A DNA stretch of 51,939 nucleotides from Bacillus sp. B15-48 (GTDB lineage Bacteria; Bacillota; Bacilli; Bacillales; Cytobacillaceae): NCBI RefSeq assembly GCF_016879755.1, contig NZ_WOFU01000018.1:1-51939 (forward strand), written 5' to 3'. The notes under the pieces were generated by a model. That model saw only the letters and a list, made by a program, of their open reading frames with translations. It made no database searches and had not been told where the DNA came from. Positions 35,507 to 47,053 of this stretch are shown in pieces (within the stretch, counting starts at the first letter, position 1; every line of letters starts with the position of its first letter). The translations under genes were made by a program, and so were the position numbers.

Positions 35507-35625
35507 AAAGCGCAAGCGCCTTGGTCAGCCCCGACAAGCGCTGGAGGGCCGTCTGTTGAAGTCGTTCTTTGACTTCATTAGACGGACCGAAGCGACTCGA
35601 GGGGCTAGGCGCTGGAGCTGGATGC
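35507..35625 (+). repeat. structured intergenic repeat, copy C
   Basis: A long imperfect hairpin of about 115 bp: GCGCCTTGGTCAGCCCC at one end pairs with GGGGCTAGGCGC at the other. The tip is TGAAGTC-GTTCTTT-GACTTCA, next to GTCTG/AGAC. It matches copy B in the ends and the loop. It is inserted between the veg terminator and the sspF promoter, 22 bp from the sspF -35. I recognise the type from many Bacillaceae genomes; its function is unknown. Strand is given by similarity to copies A and B. Confidence 0.8.
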
Positions 35626-35679
35626 AAATAACGATTCCAATTATCCATACATTGGACATTTTAAAATTTCATACCAAGT

Positions 35680-35709
35680 AAAAAGCAGTAAACGATTGTC
35701 TACTGCTTT
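35680..35709 (-). terminator. veg terminator
   Basis: AAAGCAGTA, a 10-nt loop and TACTGCTTT followed by TTAC on the minus strand, 30 nt after the veg stop. Confidence 0.82.
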
Positions 35710-35738
35710 GCTTCTTGCTATTTAACTTCATTAACTTC

Positions 35739-36002
35739 TTAACTTAATGCAATATTTCCTGCCGTATCTTCATAGAAAGTAATTTGTACCGTCTCCGTTA
35801 AAACATCTGCATAACTATATGAAACACGCTCGAAAGCATTTTCCTCCTGATCCAATTCAATTACGAATACAGATGGATAAGTTTCAGCTAGTACACCTGA
35901 ACGTTCTACAGTCTTTCTTCGTCCACCATTCGCTTTAAGCAACAGTCTTTTCCCTAAGTTTGAATCAAGAGCTTTTTTAATGTCCAATAACGTTTTTGGC
36001 AT
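35739..36002 (-). CDS. veg: Veg protein, biofilm-related small protein
   Basis: An 87-aa soluble protein. [40 protein letters not shown] and [16 protein letters not shown] are typical of Veg, a beta-barrel SH3/Sm-like small protein. In B. subtilis it raises biofilm matrix expression through SinR. A longer reading starts with a GTG inside the ribosome-binding site; AGGTGG lies 5 nt before the ATG at 36002. It has a famously strong vegetative promoter, also visible here. Confidence 0.95.
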   Translation of the reverse strand: MPKTLLDIKKALDSNLGKRLLLKANGGRRKTVERSGVLAETYPSVFVIELDQEENAFERVSYSYADVLTETVQITFYEDTAGNIALS

Positions 36003-36023
36003 TCGGTCCACCTCACTATGTCA

Positions 36024-36052
36024 AGTATAACACACTGACATATTTTCGTCAA
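36024..36052 (-). promoter_or_regulatory. veg promoter (strong sigma-A)
   Basis: On the minus strand TTGACG (36047-36052), 17 bp, TATACT (36024-36029), preceded by an A/T-rich stretch. The leader is only about 15 nt. Confidence 0.8.
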
Positions 36053-36175
36053 TTAAAAACATAAATTATAACAGGATTGAAAAATAAAAGTCAATATATT
36101 TCCTTCTTCATTTTTTGCTATTTTCCAACAATCCTTATGTTATCCCGAGAAACGCGAATTATGCATTCAATATTA

Positions 36176-36208
36176 GCAAAAAGAATAGCCGCACAAAGCG
36201 GCTATTCT
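36176..36208 (-). terminator. yabG terminator
   Basis: A perfect 11-bp stem, AGAATAGCCGC with its complement around TTTGT, ending in TTTTTGC on the minus strand. It includes the end of yabG. Confidence 0.88.
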
Positions 36209-37080
36209 TCAGGGTTCATATTAAAGGGCATTCCCATTCTTAATACTCCTCTAGTCTCGATTCCACCTAACCCTTTTTGTCCTGTCAAAGTGTTTCTCAG
36301 CACATCCCAAACTTTAATTCGTTCGACAAAAGGGGTAAAACTTACCTTAGCTACGATATACACGGGGTCTAAAGCGTGAATATTCACCCGTGAAGGTGAA
36401 CTTGCGAAATTGGCTCCAGCTTGTATTAATGATTCAAAATGAGACTGACATGCCCCTGCAAAAATGATGAGTTGATCTAGATGAGGGATTTTTCTTCTCG
36501 CTTCCTGCACTGCTAATACGAAATGTTTCGAATGTCGATAGGCGTTAATATCCGACTTCTTCCCTTTTGATTTCGAATATGCATCATGTCCAGTAATGAC
36601 GAGAATATCTGGCCGGTAATAATCCAGATATGCGCTAATCTTATTCGGCATTTCTTTTTCATTACAATGAACTCCGAAAACAGGTACGCCTACTTTTTCG
36701 TATAAATCTAAACATTTCTTTAAATAATTTGGGTCACCATCCACATGGAGTACCCTGCCTGGAACTTGAAAATAACTTTCTGGTTTACTGTAACCGTCCG
36801 TTCCCTCATAATTGCGCTTTTCTTTAAGTAAATCTACATCTTGTTGAAAGAGCATATAAGACTGTTCCTCGAGAGAACGACTCTCCTCAATAAGCCGTCT
36901 ACGGCTAGTCGCATCCATTTTAATTAAATCCTCATACGGTGCGTCTGCTGCAAGACGAAAATCCTCTCCAAACAAGATGGCGATTTTTCTGCCATTCTCT
37001 TCCCGTATTTCAACAACACGAAACAGAATATCACAATTATAAGAAACCCGGCCGACTATATCCATGGGTTTTATACTCAC
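36202..37080 (-). CDS. yabG: sporulation-specific protease YabG
   Basis: YabG is a mother-cell cysteine protease that trims spore coat proteins such as SpoIVA and SafA. Seen: VLHVDGDPNYLKKCLDLYEK, DYYRPDILVITGHDAYSK, NAYRHSKHFVLAVQEARR, and IFAGACQSHFESLIQAGANF with the conserved cysteine. The longest reading begins at 37089, but its GTG lies inside the GGAG ribosome-binding site. The GTG at 37080, 8 nt after GGAG, aligns with the B. subtilis start as I recall it and gives 292 aa. Confidence 0.93.
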   Translation of the reverse strand: MSIKPMDIVGRVSYNCDILFRVVEIREENGRKIAILFGEDFRLAADAPYEDLIKMDATSRRRLIEESRSLEEQSYMLFQQDVDLLKEKRNYEGTDGYSKPESYFQVPGRVLHVDGDPNYLKKCLDLYEKVGVPVFGVHCNEKEMPNKISAYLDYYRPDILVITGHDAYSKSKGKKSDINAYRHSKHFVLAVQEARRKIPHLDQLIIFAGACQSHFESLIQAGANFASSPSRVNIHALDPVYIVAKVSFTPFVERIKVWDVLRNTLTGQKGLGGIETRGVLRMGMPFNMNPEE

Positions 37081-37126
37081 TATCTTCACTCCAAATAGGC
37101 TATGCCCTAGAGAATTCTTTCTTTAT

Positions 37127-37154
37127 CAGACTATGCATACACCTATTAGAATGT
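37127..37154 (-). promoter_or_regulatory. possible sigma-K promoter for yabG
   Basis: On the minus strand CACA followed about 16 bp later by CATAGTCTG (37127-37135), one base from the sigma-K -10 CATANNNTA. A closer match, CATAGCCTA at 37096-37104, is too near the ribosome-binding site to be used. Confidence 0.3.
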
Positions 37155-37170
37155 GAAGTAGAGAATTGAA

Positions 37171-38603
<1,433 letters not shown>

Positions 38604-38721
38604 TTATTCCATAAATCCTCCGTAAAAAAAATAAAAAAAGATTGAAACATTTTTGCAACAATTTCGTCTATATATATAACAACCGAAATTAGTTCGGTAT
38701 TTATTATACCTCAAAATAGAA

Positions 38722-38751
38722 AATAGAAAATGCAGAGGAAAATCCTCTGCA
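38722..38751 (-). terminator. yabE terminator
   Basis: On the minus strand TGCAGAGGA, a 3-nt loop and TCCTCTGCA, followed by TTTTCTATTTTC, right after the yabE stop. Confidence 0.88.
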
Positions 38752-38759
38752 CGAAAAGG

Positions 38760-39980
38760 TTAATTTAAAATTTGGATTTTAACGTTCTTTCTTCCCCAAC
38801 GATAGGCATCTGATTTAGAGGGAAGGAATACATCGATTTTATTCCCTTTTATTGCTGAGCCTGTATCACCAGCAATTGCATGACCATACCCTTCGACATA
38901 GACTCTCGTCCCTAGTGGAATAACATTTGGATCAACCGCAATGACTTTTGCGTTCGGATTGGCCTTTAAATTAATTCCTGTCGCAGTAATTCCAGAACAG
39001 CCATTACAACCCGCTGTGTAAGCAGTTGCACTTACATAAAACTCTTTAGCAGATGATTTTGGTGCAGATGCTGTTTGAGTTGCTTTTGGTGCAGATGTTG
39101 TTCCCCTTGACACTTGTGTAACAATTTTACGCGTGCCCATAGCAACGACTTTATCCTGCTTCTCTTTTATCTGTTTCTCATTTACAAGTTTTCGCGAAAC
39201 TTCCTTGCCGTTTTCTAACACGACTTCATACGTTTTAGAAACACGTCCTTCTTGGCCTTCTGTAACAACTTTTTGTTTGCCTTTTTCCAGACCACTATCG
39301 TTTTTCGTAACAACAGCAAAATTAATTGGTTCTTCCACTACATCGGTGACTTTTTCAACGCGAATAACCTTCACTAAGGTATCAGCAGTAACCGTATCTG
39401 TCATTTCAGGTTCAACTCGGTCCAATTCATTGAGTTTGATGCCTTGGTGTGATAAAAAGTCAGCGACCGTAGTCGAAGTAGACCATCCTTCTTGTTCTTT
39501 CCCGCCATCAACAACTTTCACGGGAAAAGCCCTTTCAATATTAATCTTCATTGCTTCTGTTATTTCTTTAGTCGGGTCAGGGTTTAATTTGTCGTGTTCA
39601 CTTAAAATAATCTTTTGTTCATCCAGAAATTCCTTAACAGTGTCATGAGCAGTCCAATAAGTTTTGCTCTGTTCATCATCAATTAATTGCACCTGTTTTG
39701 CCGGCTTCCAAACAACTTCAAGGTAATTTTCAACCTCAGTGTCAGCAGCCAATGACAAATAGTCTTCCTCGCCAAGAGAAATGTCTAGTTCTTTAAATAT
39801 ATCTTGAATCGTGTTTGCATGAGTTTTAATTGTTTTTTCTTGGCCGTCTAGTGTCAAAGCAACCGTCTTCTTCGTCCCTTCAAACAAGAGGAATCCGAAA
39901 GCTGTAATGAACACTAGCAAACTAGCAGAAATGATTGCCAGCTTTTTGTTACTCAAAGACTTGAAAAACAGGTTTTTCAT
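38760..39980 (-). CDS. yabE: cell-wall-active protein YabE (DUF348, G5 and 3D domains)
   Basis: An extracytoplasmic protein related to resuscitation-promoting factors. Residues 14-31 (AIISASLLVFITAFGFLLF) form a signal anchor. Three DUF348 repeats follow (about 36-190, each with a VTxDGxEKTxxTxA-like start). A G5 domain covers about 205-290, and a C-terminal 3D domain about 310-406 with YVSATAYTAG, AVDPNVIPLGTRVYVEGYG and GDTGSAIKGNKIDVF. The last holds the catalytic aspartates of MltA-like glycosidases. At 406 aa it is a little shorter than B. subtilis YabE. AAGGAGG lies 23 nt from the ATG, with an inverted repeat covering the start codon; see findings. Confidence 0.92.
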   Translation of the reverse strand: MKNLFFKSLSNKKLAIISASLLVFITAFGFLLFEGTKKTVALTLDGQEKTIKTHANTIQDIFKELDISLGEEDYLSLAADTEVENYLEVVWKPAKQVQLIDDEQSKTYWTAHDTVKEFLDEQKIILSEHDKLNPDPTKEITEAMKINIERAFPVKVVDGGKEQEGWSTSTTVADFLSHQGIKLNELDRVEPEMTDTVTADTLVKVIRVEKVTDVVEEPINFAVVTKNDSGLEKGKQKVVTEGQEGRVSKTYEVVLENGKEVSRKLVNEKQIKEKQDKVVAMGTRKIVTQVSRGTTSAPKATQTASAPKSSAKEFYVSATAYTAGCNGCSGITATGINLKANPNAKVIAVDPNVIPLGTRVYVEGYGHAIAGDTGSAIKGNKIDVFLPSKSDAYRWGRKNVKIQILN

Positions 39981-40022
39981 ATTATCGGTTTCTATGAAAA
40001 ACGCCTCCTTTTCTCTCGAGTG

Positions 40023-40051
40023 ATTATAAAATTAACAAGCCGACATGTCAA
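40023..40051 (-). promoter_or_regulatory. yabE promoter (consensus sigma-A)
   Basis: On the minus strand TTGACA (40046-40051), 17 bp, TATAAT (40023-40028): a perfect consensus promoter, only about 35 nt before the yabE start. A sigma-X or sigma-M style promoter, as used in B. subtilis, is not seen. Confidence 0.88.
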
Positions 40052-40219
40052 CCCTTTGACTCTTCCCCCGAACATAACCTCTATTATGCTCGAAGTATTT
40101 TGAATTGGAAAGTTGGACATATCGACAAGATTATCCTATGTCACAGCGAAATTATGTAGAACTTTAAAGAAAACAAAAATAATCGGACAATCTCTCTGCC
40201 AATTCGACATGGTCTGCTG

Positions 40220-40987
40220 TCAGTTTAAGTCGAATAATTTTTTTGCATTATTCATCGTTGCTTCGGCTACTTCCTCATAAGTGAGTCCTTTTAAGTCAGC
40301 AATTTGCTCCGCAACCAATTTTACATAACTAGGCTCATTTCTCTTCCCACGATAGGGATGTGGCGCTAAATATGGGCAATCTGTTTCGATTAATAAGCGG
40401 TCGAGCGGAATGGCAGCAGCCACTTCCTTTGGTTTTTTCGCATTTTTAAATGTGACAGGGCCTCCGAGAGAGATATAAAAATTCAGCTCGACACATTCTT
40501 TTGCAATTTCAACACTGCCACTATAGCAGTGCATAATTCCGCCAACTTCAGATGCGCGTTCTTCTTTTAAAATTTCTACAATGTCTGCTGTTGCTTCACG
40601 ATTATGAATAATAATCGGGAGCTTGACTTCTTTTGCTAAACGGATTTGCTTACGGAAGACATCTTTCTGTATATCCTTTGGTGATTTATCCCAGTAATAA
40701 TCTAAGCCCATTTCCCCAAGTGCAACAACTTTAGGATGGGCAGACAACTCACGTAGCCACGCTAAGTCTTCCTCTGTCATATCGATTGCATCGACTGGAT
40801 GCCAGCCAACGCTCGCATAAATAAACTCATAGGCTTCGCAAAGTTCAATTGCTTTCGTAATTGTTGAGCGATCAAAGCCAACAACAACCATTTGAGTCAC
40901 ACCAGCCGTTTGGGCACGCTGAATGACTTCTTGTAGATCATCTTTAAATTGCTCCGCATTTAAATGTACATGCGTATCAAACAGCAT
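40220..40987 (-). CDS. yabD: TatD-family metal-dependent hydrolase (YabD)
   Basis: A 255-aa TIM-barrel deoxyribonuclease-type hydrolase. Metal ligands: LFDTHVHLN near the start, ALGEMGLDYYWD with the glutamate, LPIIIHNREA, IMHCYSGS, and LIETDCPYLAPHPYRGKRN. It may process 3' DNA ends or D-aminoacyl-tRNA, as suggested for TatD relatives; the substrate is not settled. metG lies upstream in the same direction, separated by a terminator and 250 nt, as in metS-yabD. Confidence 0.93.
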   Translation of the reverse strand: MLFDTHVHLNAEQFKDDLQEVIQRAQTAGVTQMVVVGFDRSTITKAIELCEAYEFIYASVGWHPVDAIDMTEEDLAWLRELSAHPKVVALGEMGLDYYWDKSPKDIQKDVFRKQIRLAKEVKLPIIIHNREATADIVEILKEERASEVGGIMHCYSGSVEIAKECVELNFYISLGGPVTFKNAKKPKEVAAAIPLDRLLIETDCPYLAPHPYRGKRNEPSYVKLVAEQIADLKGLTYEEVAEATMNNAKKLFDLN

Positions 40988-41182
40988 AACGAAAACGAAC
41001 TCCTTTATGGGACCTAGTATACCATTCTCTACAGTATGCTTTTTTATGTCCCCATTTCACTTTTTCTTACTATTTCCTAACGACTGTAAAAAAATGAATC
41101 AATAAAAATTGTTATTGAAATTTGACCAAATCATATCTGGATTTGAACTACTTCGTCAACTAATAACGCGAAACGTAAAGGT

Positions 41183-41224
41183 AAAGACATAGAAATGTTA
41201 CATCTGTAACATTTCCATGTCTTT
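41183..41224 (-). terminator. metG terminator
   Basis: A 20-bp stem beginning AAAGACATGGAAATGTTACA, with a 2-nt loop, starts 15 nt after the metG stop. It is unbroken only on the minus strand, where one position is a G-U pair. The plus strand would have an A-C mismatch, but a longer T-run. Confidence 0.75.
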
Positions 41225-41238
41225 TTTTAACCTCTTTG

Positions 41239-43221
<1,983 letters not shown>

Positions 43222-43226
43222 TCAAT

Positions 43227-43255
43227 ATTATACCTTTCTTCGGCCTTCATTTCCA
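43227..43255 (-). promoter_or_regulatory. metG promoter (sigma-A)
   Basis: On the minus strand a perfect TATAAT (43227-43232) is preceded at 17 bp by a weak TGGAAA (43250-43255). The two Spo0A-like boxes at 43259-43287 sit directly upstream. Confidence 0.5.
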
Positions 43256-43258
43256 TGA

Positions 43259-43287
43259 TGTCGAAGAACATGTAGAATTTTGTCGAA
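43259..43287 (+). promoter_or_regulatory. pair of additional Spo0A-box sequences
   Basis: TGTCGAA occurs at 43259-43265 and again at 43281-43287 (within TTTTGTCGAAAA), in the same orientation and 22 bp apart. Both match the TGNCGAA core, and the second the full TTTGTCRAA. They lie just upstream of the metG promoter and about 190 bp before the abrB promoter. Confidence 0.5.
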
Positions 43288-43448
43288 AAGAGAAACATTA
43301 CAGTCATTTTCTATTTTAACGAATTCAGTTTCTTCCTATATATATAGAAAGAGATAACTTTAACTTTTTAATAAATCTCTTAAAAACCTTTATTTATCAA
43401 GCGAAATAAGTTTTCCAGTAATTACCTTGTATAAAAAAAAGAAAAGAA

Positions 43449-43477
43449 TTGACGTATATGGGAATCGCTGGTATTAT
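43449..43477 (+). promoter_or_regulatory. abrB promoter (sigma-A)
   Basis: TTGACG (43449-43454), 17 bp, TATTAT (43472-43477) on the plus strand. The predicted start of transcription is near 43484, just before the Spo0A boxes. Confidence 0.8.
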
Positions 43478-43495
43478 AAAAAATAGAAAAATAAA

Positions 43496-43512
43496 TGTCG
43501 AATTTTGACGAA
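43496..43512 (+). promoter_or_regulatory. tandem Spo0A boxes downstream of the abrB promoter
   Basis: TGTCGAA (43496-43502) and TGACGAA (43506-43512) form a direct repeat with a 10-bp period, one helical turn. B. subtilis abrB has the same pair at the same place, where phosphorylated Spo0A represses transcription. Confidence 0.85.
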
Positions 43513-43551
43513 ATAGAGAGAGTTTTTTATCCAGAGAGGAGAAAATTTAAA

Positions 43552-43836
43552 ATGAAGTCTACAGGTATCGTTCGTAAAGTTGATGAACTTGGCCGTGTTG
43601 TTATTCCAATTGAATTAAGAAGGACTTTAAATATTGCCGAAAAGGATGCGCTCGAAATTTACGTAGATGACGATCGTATCGTCCTTAAAAAATACAAACC
43701 AAATATGACTTGCCAAATTACCGGGGAAGTTTCTGATCACAATATTACTTTGGCGAACGGAAAGCTAATTTTAAGTCGTGAAGGTGCCGAACAGTTAATT
43801 CAAGAAATTCAAAATTCTCTTGAACCTGTAAAGTAA
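43552..43836 (+). CDS. abrB: transition-state regulator AbrB
   Basis: AbrB represses stationary-phase and sporulation genes during growth. The 94-aa protein has the N-terminal swapped-hairpin DNA-binding domain (MKSTGIVRKVDELGRVVIPI, DDRIVLKKYKPN) and a C-terminal multimerisation domain with the conserved cysteine of MTCQITGEV. A reading from 43495 would add 19 residues, but it overlaps the Spo0A boxes. AGAGGAG precedes the ATG at 43552, which matches the family start. It is the only protein gene on the plus strand and diverges from metG. Confidence 0.96.
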   Translation: MKSTGIVRKVDELGRVVIPIELRRTLNIAEKDALEIYVDDDRIVLKKYKPNMTCQITGEVSDHNITLANGKLILSREGAEQLIQEIQNSLEPVK

Positions 43837-43849
43837 ACAAGCCTAATTA

Positions 43850-43889
43850 GGGTCAGCCCCACAAGTTCACTGGGGCTGACCCTTTTTTA
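43850..43889 (+). terminator. abrB terminator
   Basis: A perfect 12-bp GC-rich stem, GGGTCAGCCCCA with its complement around 9 nt, followed by TTTTTTA on the plus strand. It also separates the converging rsmI gene, whose stop lies at the edge of the T-run. Confidence 0.92.
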
Positions 43890-44768
43890 TTCATTTACAT
43901 GATAAATTTGATAAACGTCACGCTTATGCATCCCACGATTTTTCGCAGTTTGTTTGATTGCTTCTTTCGATGTCATACTTTCCTCATTGATATAATGATT
44001 CACATGCTGTTCAATTGTGATGTTCGCCCACCAATCCTCTTTCTCCTCTTCTTCTGATATGGTAGTGCCTTCAACAATTAAACAAAACTCTCCGCGGACT
44101 TCGCCACTTTCTACCCATTTAGCTGCTTCATCTAAGTTCCCTCTTATAAACTCCTCGAATTTTTTTGTTAATTCCCTACAAAGCACGACCTTCCGCTCCG
44201 CTCCTAAAATTTCTAACATGAACATAAGCGTTTCCCGCAACCGATGGGGCGCTTCATAAAAAATCATCGTTGCTGATTGCTTTGCAAGCATTTCCAGTTC
44301 TGTCCGCTTTTCTTTTTTATTACGACTTAGAAAGCCGTAAAAATAAAATGGTTGTGGTTTAATTCCTGAAGCAATGAGCGCAGTTAAAGCAGCATTTGCT
44401 CCTGGTAAAGGAACAACGGTAAGACCCTCTGCAATCGTACGTTCGACGAGCTCAAATCCCGGGTCAGAAATTGTTGGCATACCAGCATCACTCACAAGGG
44501 CAACTTTCTCACCTGATATAAGTCTTTCCAGCAATCTCTCGCCACTTGCTCCTTTATTATGTTCATGATAGCTTGTCAAGGGGGTTTCGATATCGAAGTA
44601 ATTGCACAGTTTCCTCGTGTTTCTCGTATCCTCAGCGGCAATCACATCCGCTTCTTTTAACAACCGTAAAGCACGATAACTAATATCCTCCAAATTTCCA
44701 ATCGGAGTTGGAACTAAGTATAAAATCCCTTTTTCTCCTTCATTTTCAAAGCTTTTCTGCTGTTTCAT
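43887..44768 (-). CDS. rsmI: 16S rRNA 2'-O-ribose cytidine methyltransferase RsmI
   Basis: RsmI methylates C1402 of 16S rRNA at the decoding centre. The 293-aa protein has the tetrapyrrole-methylase fold: LYLVPTPIGNLEDISYRA, DVIAAEDTRNTRKL, VALVSDAGMPTISDPG, and PGANAALTALIASG. The C-terminal RsmI extension has NHYINEESMTSKEAIKQTAK. The longer reading starts with a GTG that is part of AGGTGAAGAGG, so the ATG at 44768 is preferred. It overlaps yazA by 23 nt in a different frame. Confidence 0.95.
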   Translation of the reverse strand: MKQQKSFENEGEKGILYLVPTPIGNLEDISYRALRLLKEADVIAAEDTRNTRKLCNYFDIETPLTSYHEHNKGASGERLLERLISGEKVALVSDAGMPTISDPGFELVERTIAEGLTVVPLPGANAALTALIASGIKPQPFYFYGFLSRNKKEKRTELEMLAKQSATMIFYEAPHRLRETLMFMLEILGAERKVVLCRELTKKFEEFIRGNLDEAAKWVESGEVRGEFCLIVEGTTISEEEEKEDWWANITIEQHVNHYINEESMTSKEAIKQTAKNRGMHKRDVYQIYHVNE

Positions 44769-45033
44769 CCTCTTCACCTAGCTCTCTAATTAAAAAATCA
44801 ACTTTTTTCACCCTCGGTAATTGCTTGAATGCGTATTCAGCCTTTAGTGCTTCACTTTTCGTCATAAATCTTTTTTTATAAACCAATGAAACGGGACCAC
44901 GTCCACGCGTATATTTTGCCCCTTTTCCCTCATTATGTAATTTGATCCTTCGTTCTAAATGATTCGTGTAGCCAGCATAAAGACTCCCATCTTTGCATGA
45001 CAGAACATAAAAATAATGTTCAGTTTTCTCCAT
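44746..45033 (-). CDS. yazA: GIY-YIG domain protein YazA
   Basis: A 95-aa protein that is essentially one GIY-YIG nuclease domain of the UPF0213 type. [20 protein letters not shown] replaces the usual GIY...YIG with YVL...[23 protein letters not shown] carries the conserved Arg and His/Asn region. It may nick nucleic acid; the role in the cell is unknown. It overlaps yabB upstream (14 nt) and rsmI downstream, a three-gene cluster shared with B. subtilis. Confidence 0.9.
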   Translation of the reverse strand: MEKTEHYFYVLSCKDGSLYAGYTNHLERRIKLHNEGKGAKYTRGRGPVSLVYKKRFMTKSEALKAEYAFKQLPRVKKVDFLIRELGEEDETAEKL

Positions 45034-45763
45034 ATAAAATCTCTCTCAGCTCAGGTGTATATTCGTCTTTTTCATTATAGACAATTAAAGGATTTTCTAT
45101 TTTTAAATCTGGACTTCCATCCTTAATTGCCTCGATAAGCAAAGTATTTGCCTCTTTCCCTACCTTAGGATAGACAAATTGAATACGTTTCGGTTCAAGT
45201 CGATACTTCCTCATCAATTCAACAATATCAATTAATCTCCCTGGACGATGAACAAAAGCAACCTTCCCGCCTTGCCGAACAAGCTTGCTGGAAGTCTGAA
45301 TTGCATCATCAAGCGTACAAAGTATTTCATGACGGGCAATCGCTAAATGTTCATTCTCATTTATTTCTTTTTTCGCTGGGGTTGGAAAATAAGGAGGGTT
45401 ACAAGTAACGACATCAAATTTCCCATAACCTAGTTGCTTAGGAGTTTCTTTAATATCGCCATGAATCATCGTTAAGCGACCTTCTAATTGGTTGTAGGCA
45501 ATACTTCTTACCGCCATATCGTATAAACGCTCCTGTATCTCCACACCGATAACAGAGCCTTTCGTTCTCGTGCTTAAAAATAGGGGAATCACTCCATTCC
45601 CAGAACATAAATCAATCAACTTCCCTTTTTGTATCGGTACATATACAAACTTTGCCAGCAAAACTGCATCGAGCGAAAAAGCGAAGACGGATGGACTCTG
45701 AATAATTCTTAAGTTTTCTGCAAGTAAGAAATCTAGTCGTTCATCACCTATAAGTTCAACCAC
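45020..45763 (-). CDS. yabB: TrmN6-like SAM-dependent methyltransferase YabB
   Basis: A 247-aa methyltransferase related to tRNA1(Val) adenine-37 N6-methyltransferase. The SAM motif is [17 protein letters not shown] (about 45-60) and the N6-adenine catalytic motif NPPYFP is near residue 125. The reading could extend 17 residues upstream, but AGGTGG lies 6 nt before the GTG at 45763, and the resulting N-terminus and length fit B. subtilis YabB. The tRNA target is inferred from the family. Confidence 0.92.
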   Translation of the reverse strand: MVELIGDERLDFLLAENLRIIQSPSVFAFSLDAVLLAKFVYVPIQKGKLIDLCSGNGVIPLFLSTRTKGSVIGVEIQERLYDMAVRSIAYNQLEGRLTMIHGDIKETPKQLGYGKFDVVTCNPPYFPTPAKKEINENEHLAIARHEILCTLDDAIQTSSKLVRQGGKVAFVHRPGRLIDIVELMRKYRLEPKRIQFVYPKVGKEANTLLIEAIKDGSPDLKIENPLIVYNEKDEYTPELREILYGEN

Positions 45764-45821
45764 ATAAATCCACCTCTCATGAACATAAAAGTAGATTGCC
45801 AAAACAATCCTCATTCATAAT

Positions 45822-45850
45822 TTTTAAAAAACCTTCCCTAGCTGGGAAGG
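45822..45850 (-). terminator. yabA terminator
   Basis: On the minus strand CCTTCCC, a 5-nt loop and GGGAAGG, followed by TTTTTTAAAA, right after the yabA stop. Confidence 0.9.
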
Positions 45851-45858
45851 CTAAACCA

Positions 45859-46209
45859 TTACTTTTTATTAAGGAAAGAAAGGCAGAAAAGACAATCTCC
45901 TTCTTTTCTTGGGCTTCCGAAATGCAAATTACATATATGGAAACCTTCTTGATAAAGCCTAGCAAGATTATCATGTCCTTCACCGATATCAATAGGATTT
46001 GTCGCTTTGCTGCCCTTCATTTGTTTTCTTTCCTTTTTTTCTATTCCTATTTCCAGACGACGTCTTAAATGTTCATTTTCCAGCTTTAAAGAGTTGTTTT
46101 CCTCAAGTATTTCCGCTAAGTGCTGTTTTAACTCCCCAAGCTGCCCATATAAATTGCCAATTTGGACTTCCATATTACTTACTGAGTCAAATATTTCCTT
46201 TTTATCCAC
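45859..46209 (-). CDS. yabA: replication initiation control protein YabA
   Basis: YabA restrains replication initiation by binding DnaA and the DnaN clamp. The 116-aa protein has an N-terminal leucine-rich coiled coil ([20 protein letters not shown] to [11 protein letters not shown]) for tetramer formation, a linker, and a C-terminal zinc domain: [20 protein letters not shown] followed by CLSFLNKK. The longer reading from 46260 would overlap ricT. AGGTGG lies 5 nt before the GTG at 46209, giving a family-like start and 13 nt after the ricT stop. Confidence 0.94.
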   Translation of the reverse strand: MDKKEIFDSVSNMEVQIGNLYGQLGELKQHLAEILEENNSLKLENEHLRRRLEIGIEKKERKQMKGSKATNPIDIGEGHDNLARLYQEGFHICNLHFGSPRKEGDCLFCLSFLNKK

Positions 46210-46222
46210 CTTTTCCACCTCA

Positions 46223-47053
46223 TTAATCTGTGGATGATTGTATTGAAACAGCGCCTTCATTTAATACTTCCTCAAGTGTATACTCAAGAACACGGCCTTG
46301 ATTCGCAAACTCTACTTGCATCACATGCTCTAAAAGATTCAAACCTACGACTTTCCCCCGGCCATTTGGAGTTTCAATCATTTCCCCGAGATCTGGCAGC
46401 ATTTCTTTTGCTGACTCATACTCATCGTTCTCATATTTCAAACAGCACATTAAGCGCCCGCATAGTCCTGAAATTTTTGTAGGGTTCAGGGATAGATTTT
46501 GATCCTTTGCCATTTTTATCGAGACAGGGTCAAAATCCCCTAAAAAGGTCGAACAGCATAACATTCTTCCACATGGGCCAATTCCGCCGAGCATTTTCGC
46601 TTCATCTCTTACGCCAATTTGGCGAAGCTCAATCCTCGTCCGAAAAATGGCTGCTAAATCTTTTACGAGTTCACGAAAATCAACTCTTCCATCCGCCGTA
46701 AAATAAAAAATCACTTTATTTCGGTCAAATGTATATTCTACATCTACTAGTTTCATATCTAGTTGATGTTCAGTCACTTTTTGCCCGCAAACATCATAAG
46801 CTTCCTTTGCAGCAGCCCTGTTTTCCTCAACAATGAGTCGATCCTTTTGATTTGCAATTCTTACTACCTTTTTCAAAGGTAGGACAACATCATTTTCGCC
46901 AACTTGTTTCAATGGGATAACAACTTTCCCGTATTCTACCCCCCGAACCGTTTCGACGATGACAAAGTCATCCTTTTGAATTGCAAGCTCGCCGGGATCA
47001 AAATAATATATTTTTCCCGCTTTTTTAAAGCGGACACCTATCACATTATACAA
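46223..47053 (-). CDS. ricT: RicT (YaaT), PSP1-domain RNA-processing factor
   Basis: RicT works with RicA and RicF as an FeS-containing complex that assists RNase Y and also affects Spo0A activation. The 276-aa protein is mostly PSP1 domain ([35 protein letters not shown]). The cysteines [13 protein letters not shown] and [15 protein letters not shown] supply the cluster ligands. It overlaps holB by 8 nt and lies in the darA-holB-ricT-yabA series. Confidence 0.95.
   Translation of the reverse strand: MYNVIGVRFKKAGKIYYFDPGELAIQKDDFVIVETVRGVEYGKVVIPLKQVGENDVVLPLKKVVRIANQKDRLIVEENRAAAKEAYDVCGQKVTEHQLDMKLVDVEYTFDRNKVIFYFTADGRVDFRELVKDLAAIFRTRIELRQIGVRDEAKMLGGIGPCGRMLCCSTFLGDFDPVSIKMAKDQNLSLNPTKISGLCGRLMCCLKYENDEYESAKEMLPDLGEMIETPNGRGKVVGLNLLEHVMQVEFANQGRVLEYTLEEVLNEGAVSIQSSTD

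Noticed and set aside
37096-37104. CATAGCCTA as the sigma-K -10 of yabG.
   Set aside because: The transcript would start within the ribosome-binding site, and no -35 AC is at the right distance.
41183-41230. A plus-strand terminator implying an antisense transcript toward metG.
   Set aside because: The plus-strand T-run is longer, but the stem is unbroken only on the minus strand, and no plus-strand promoter or gene is nearby.
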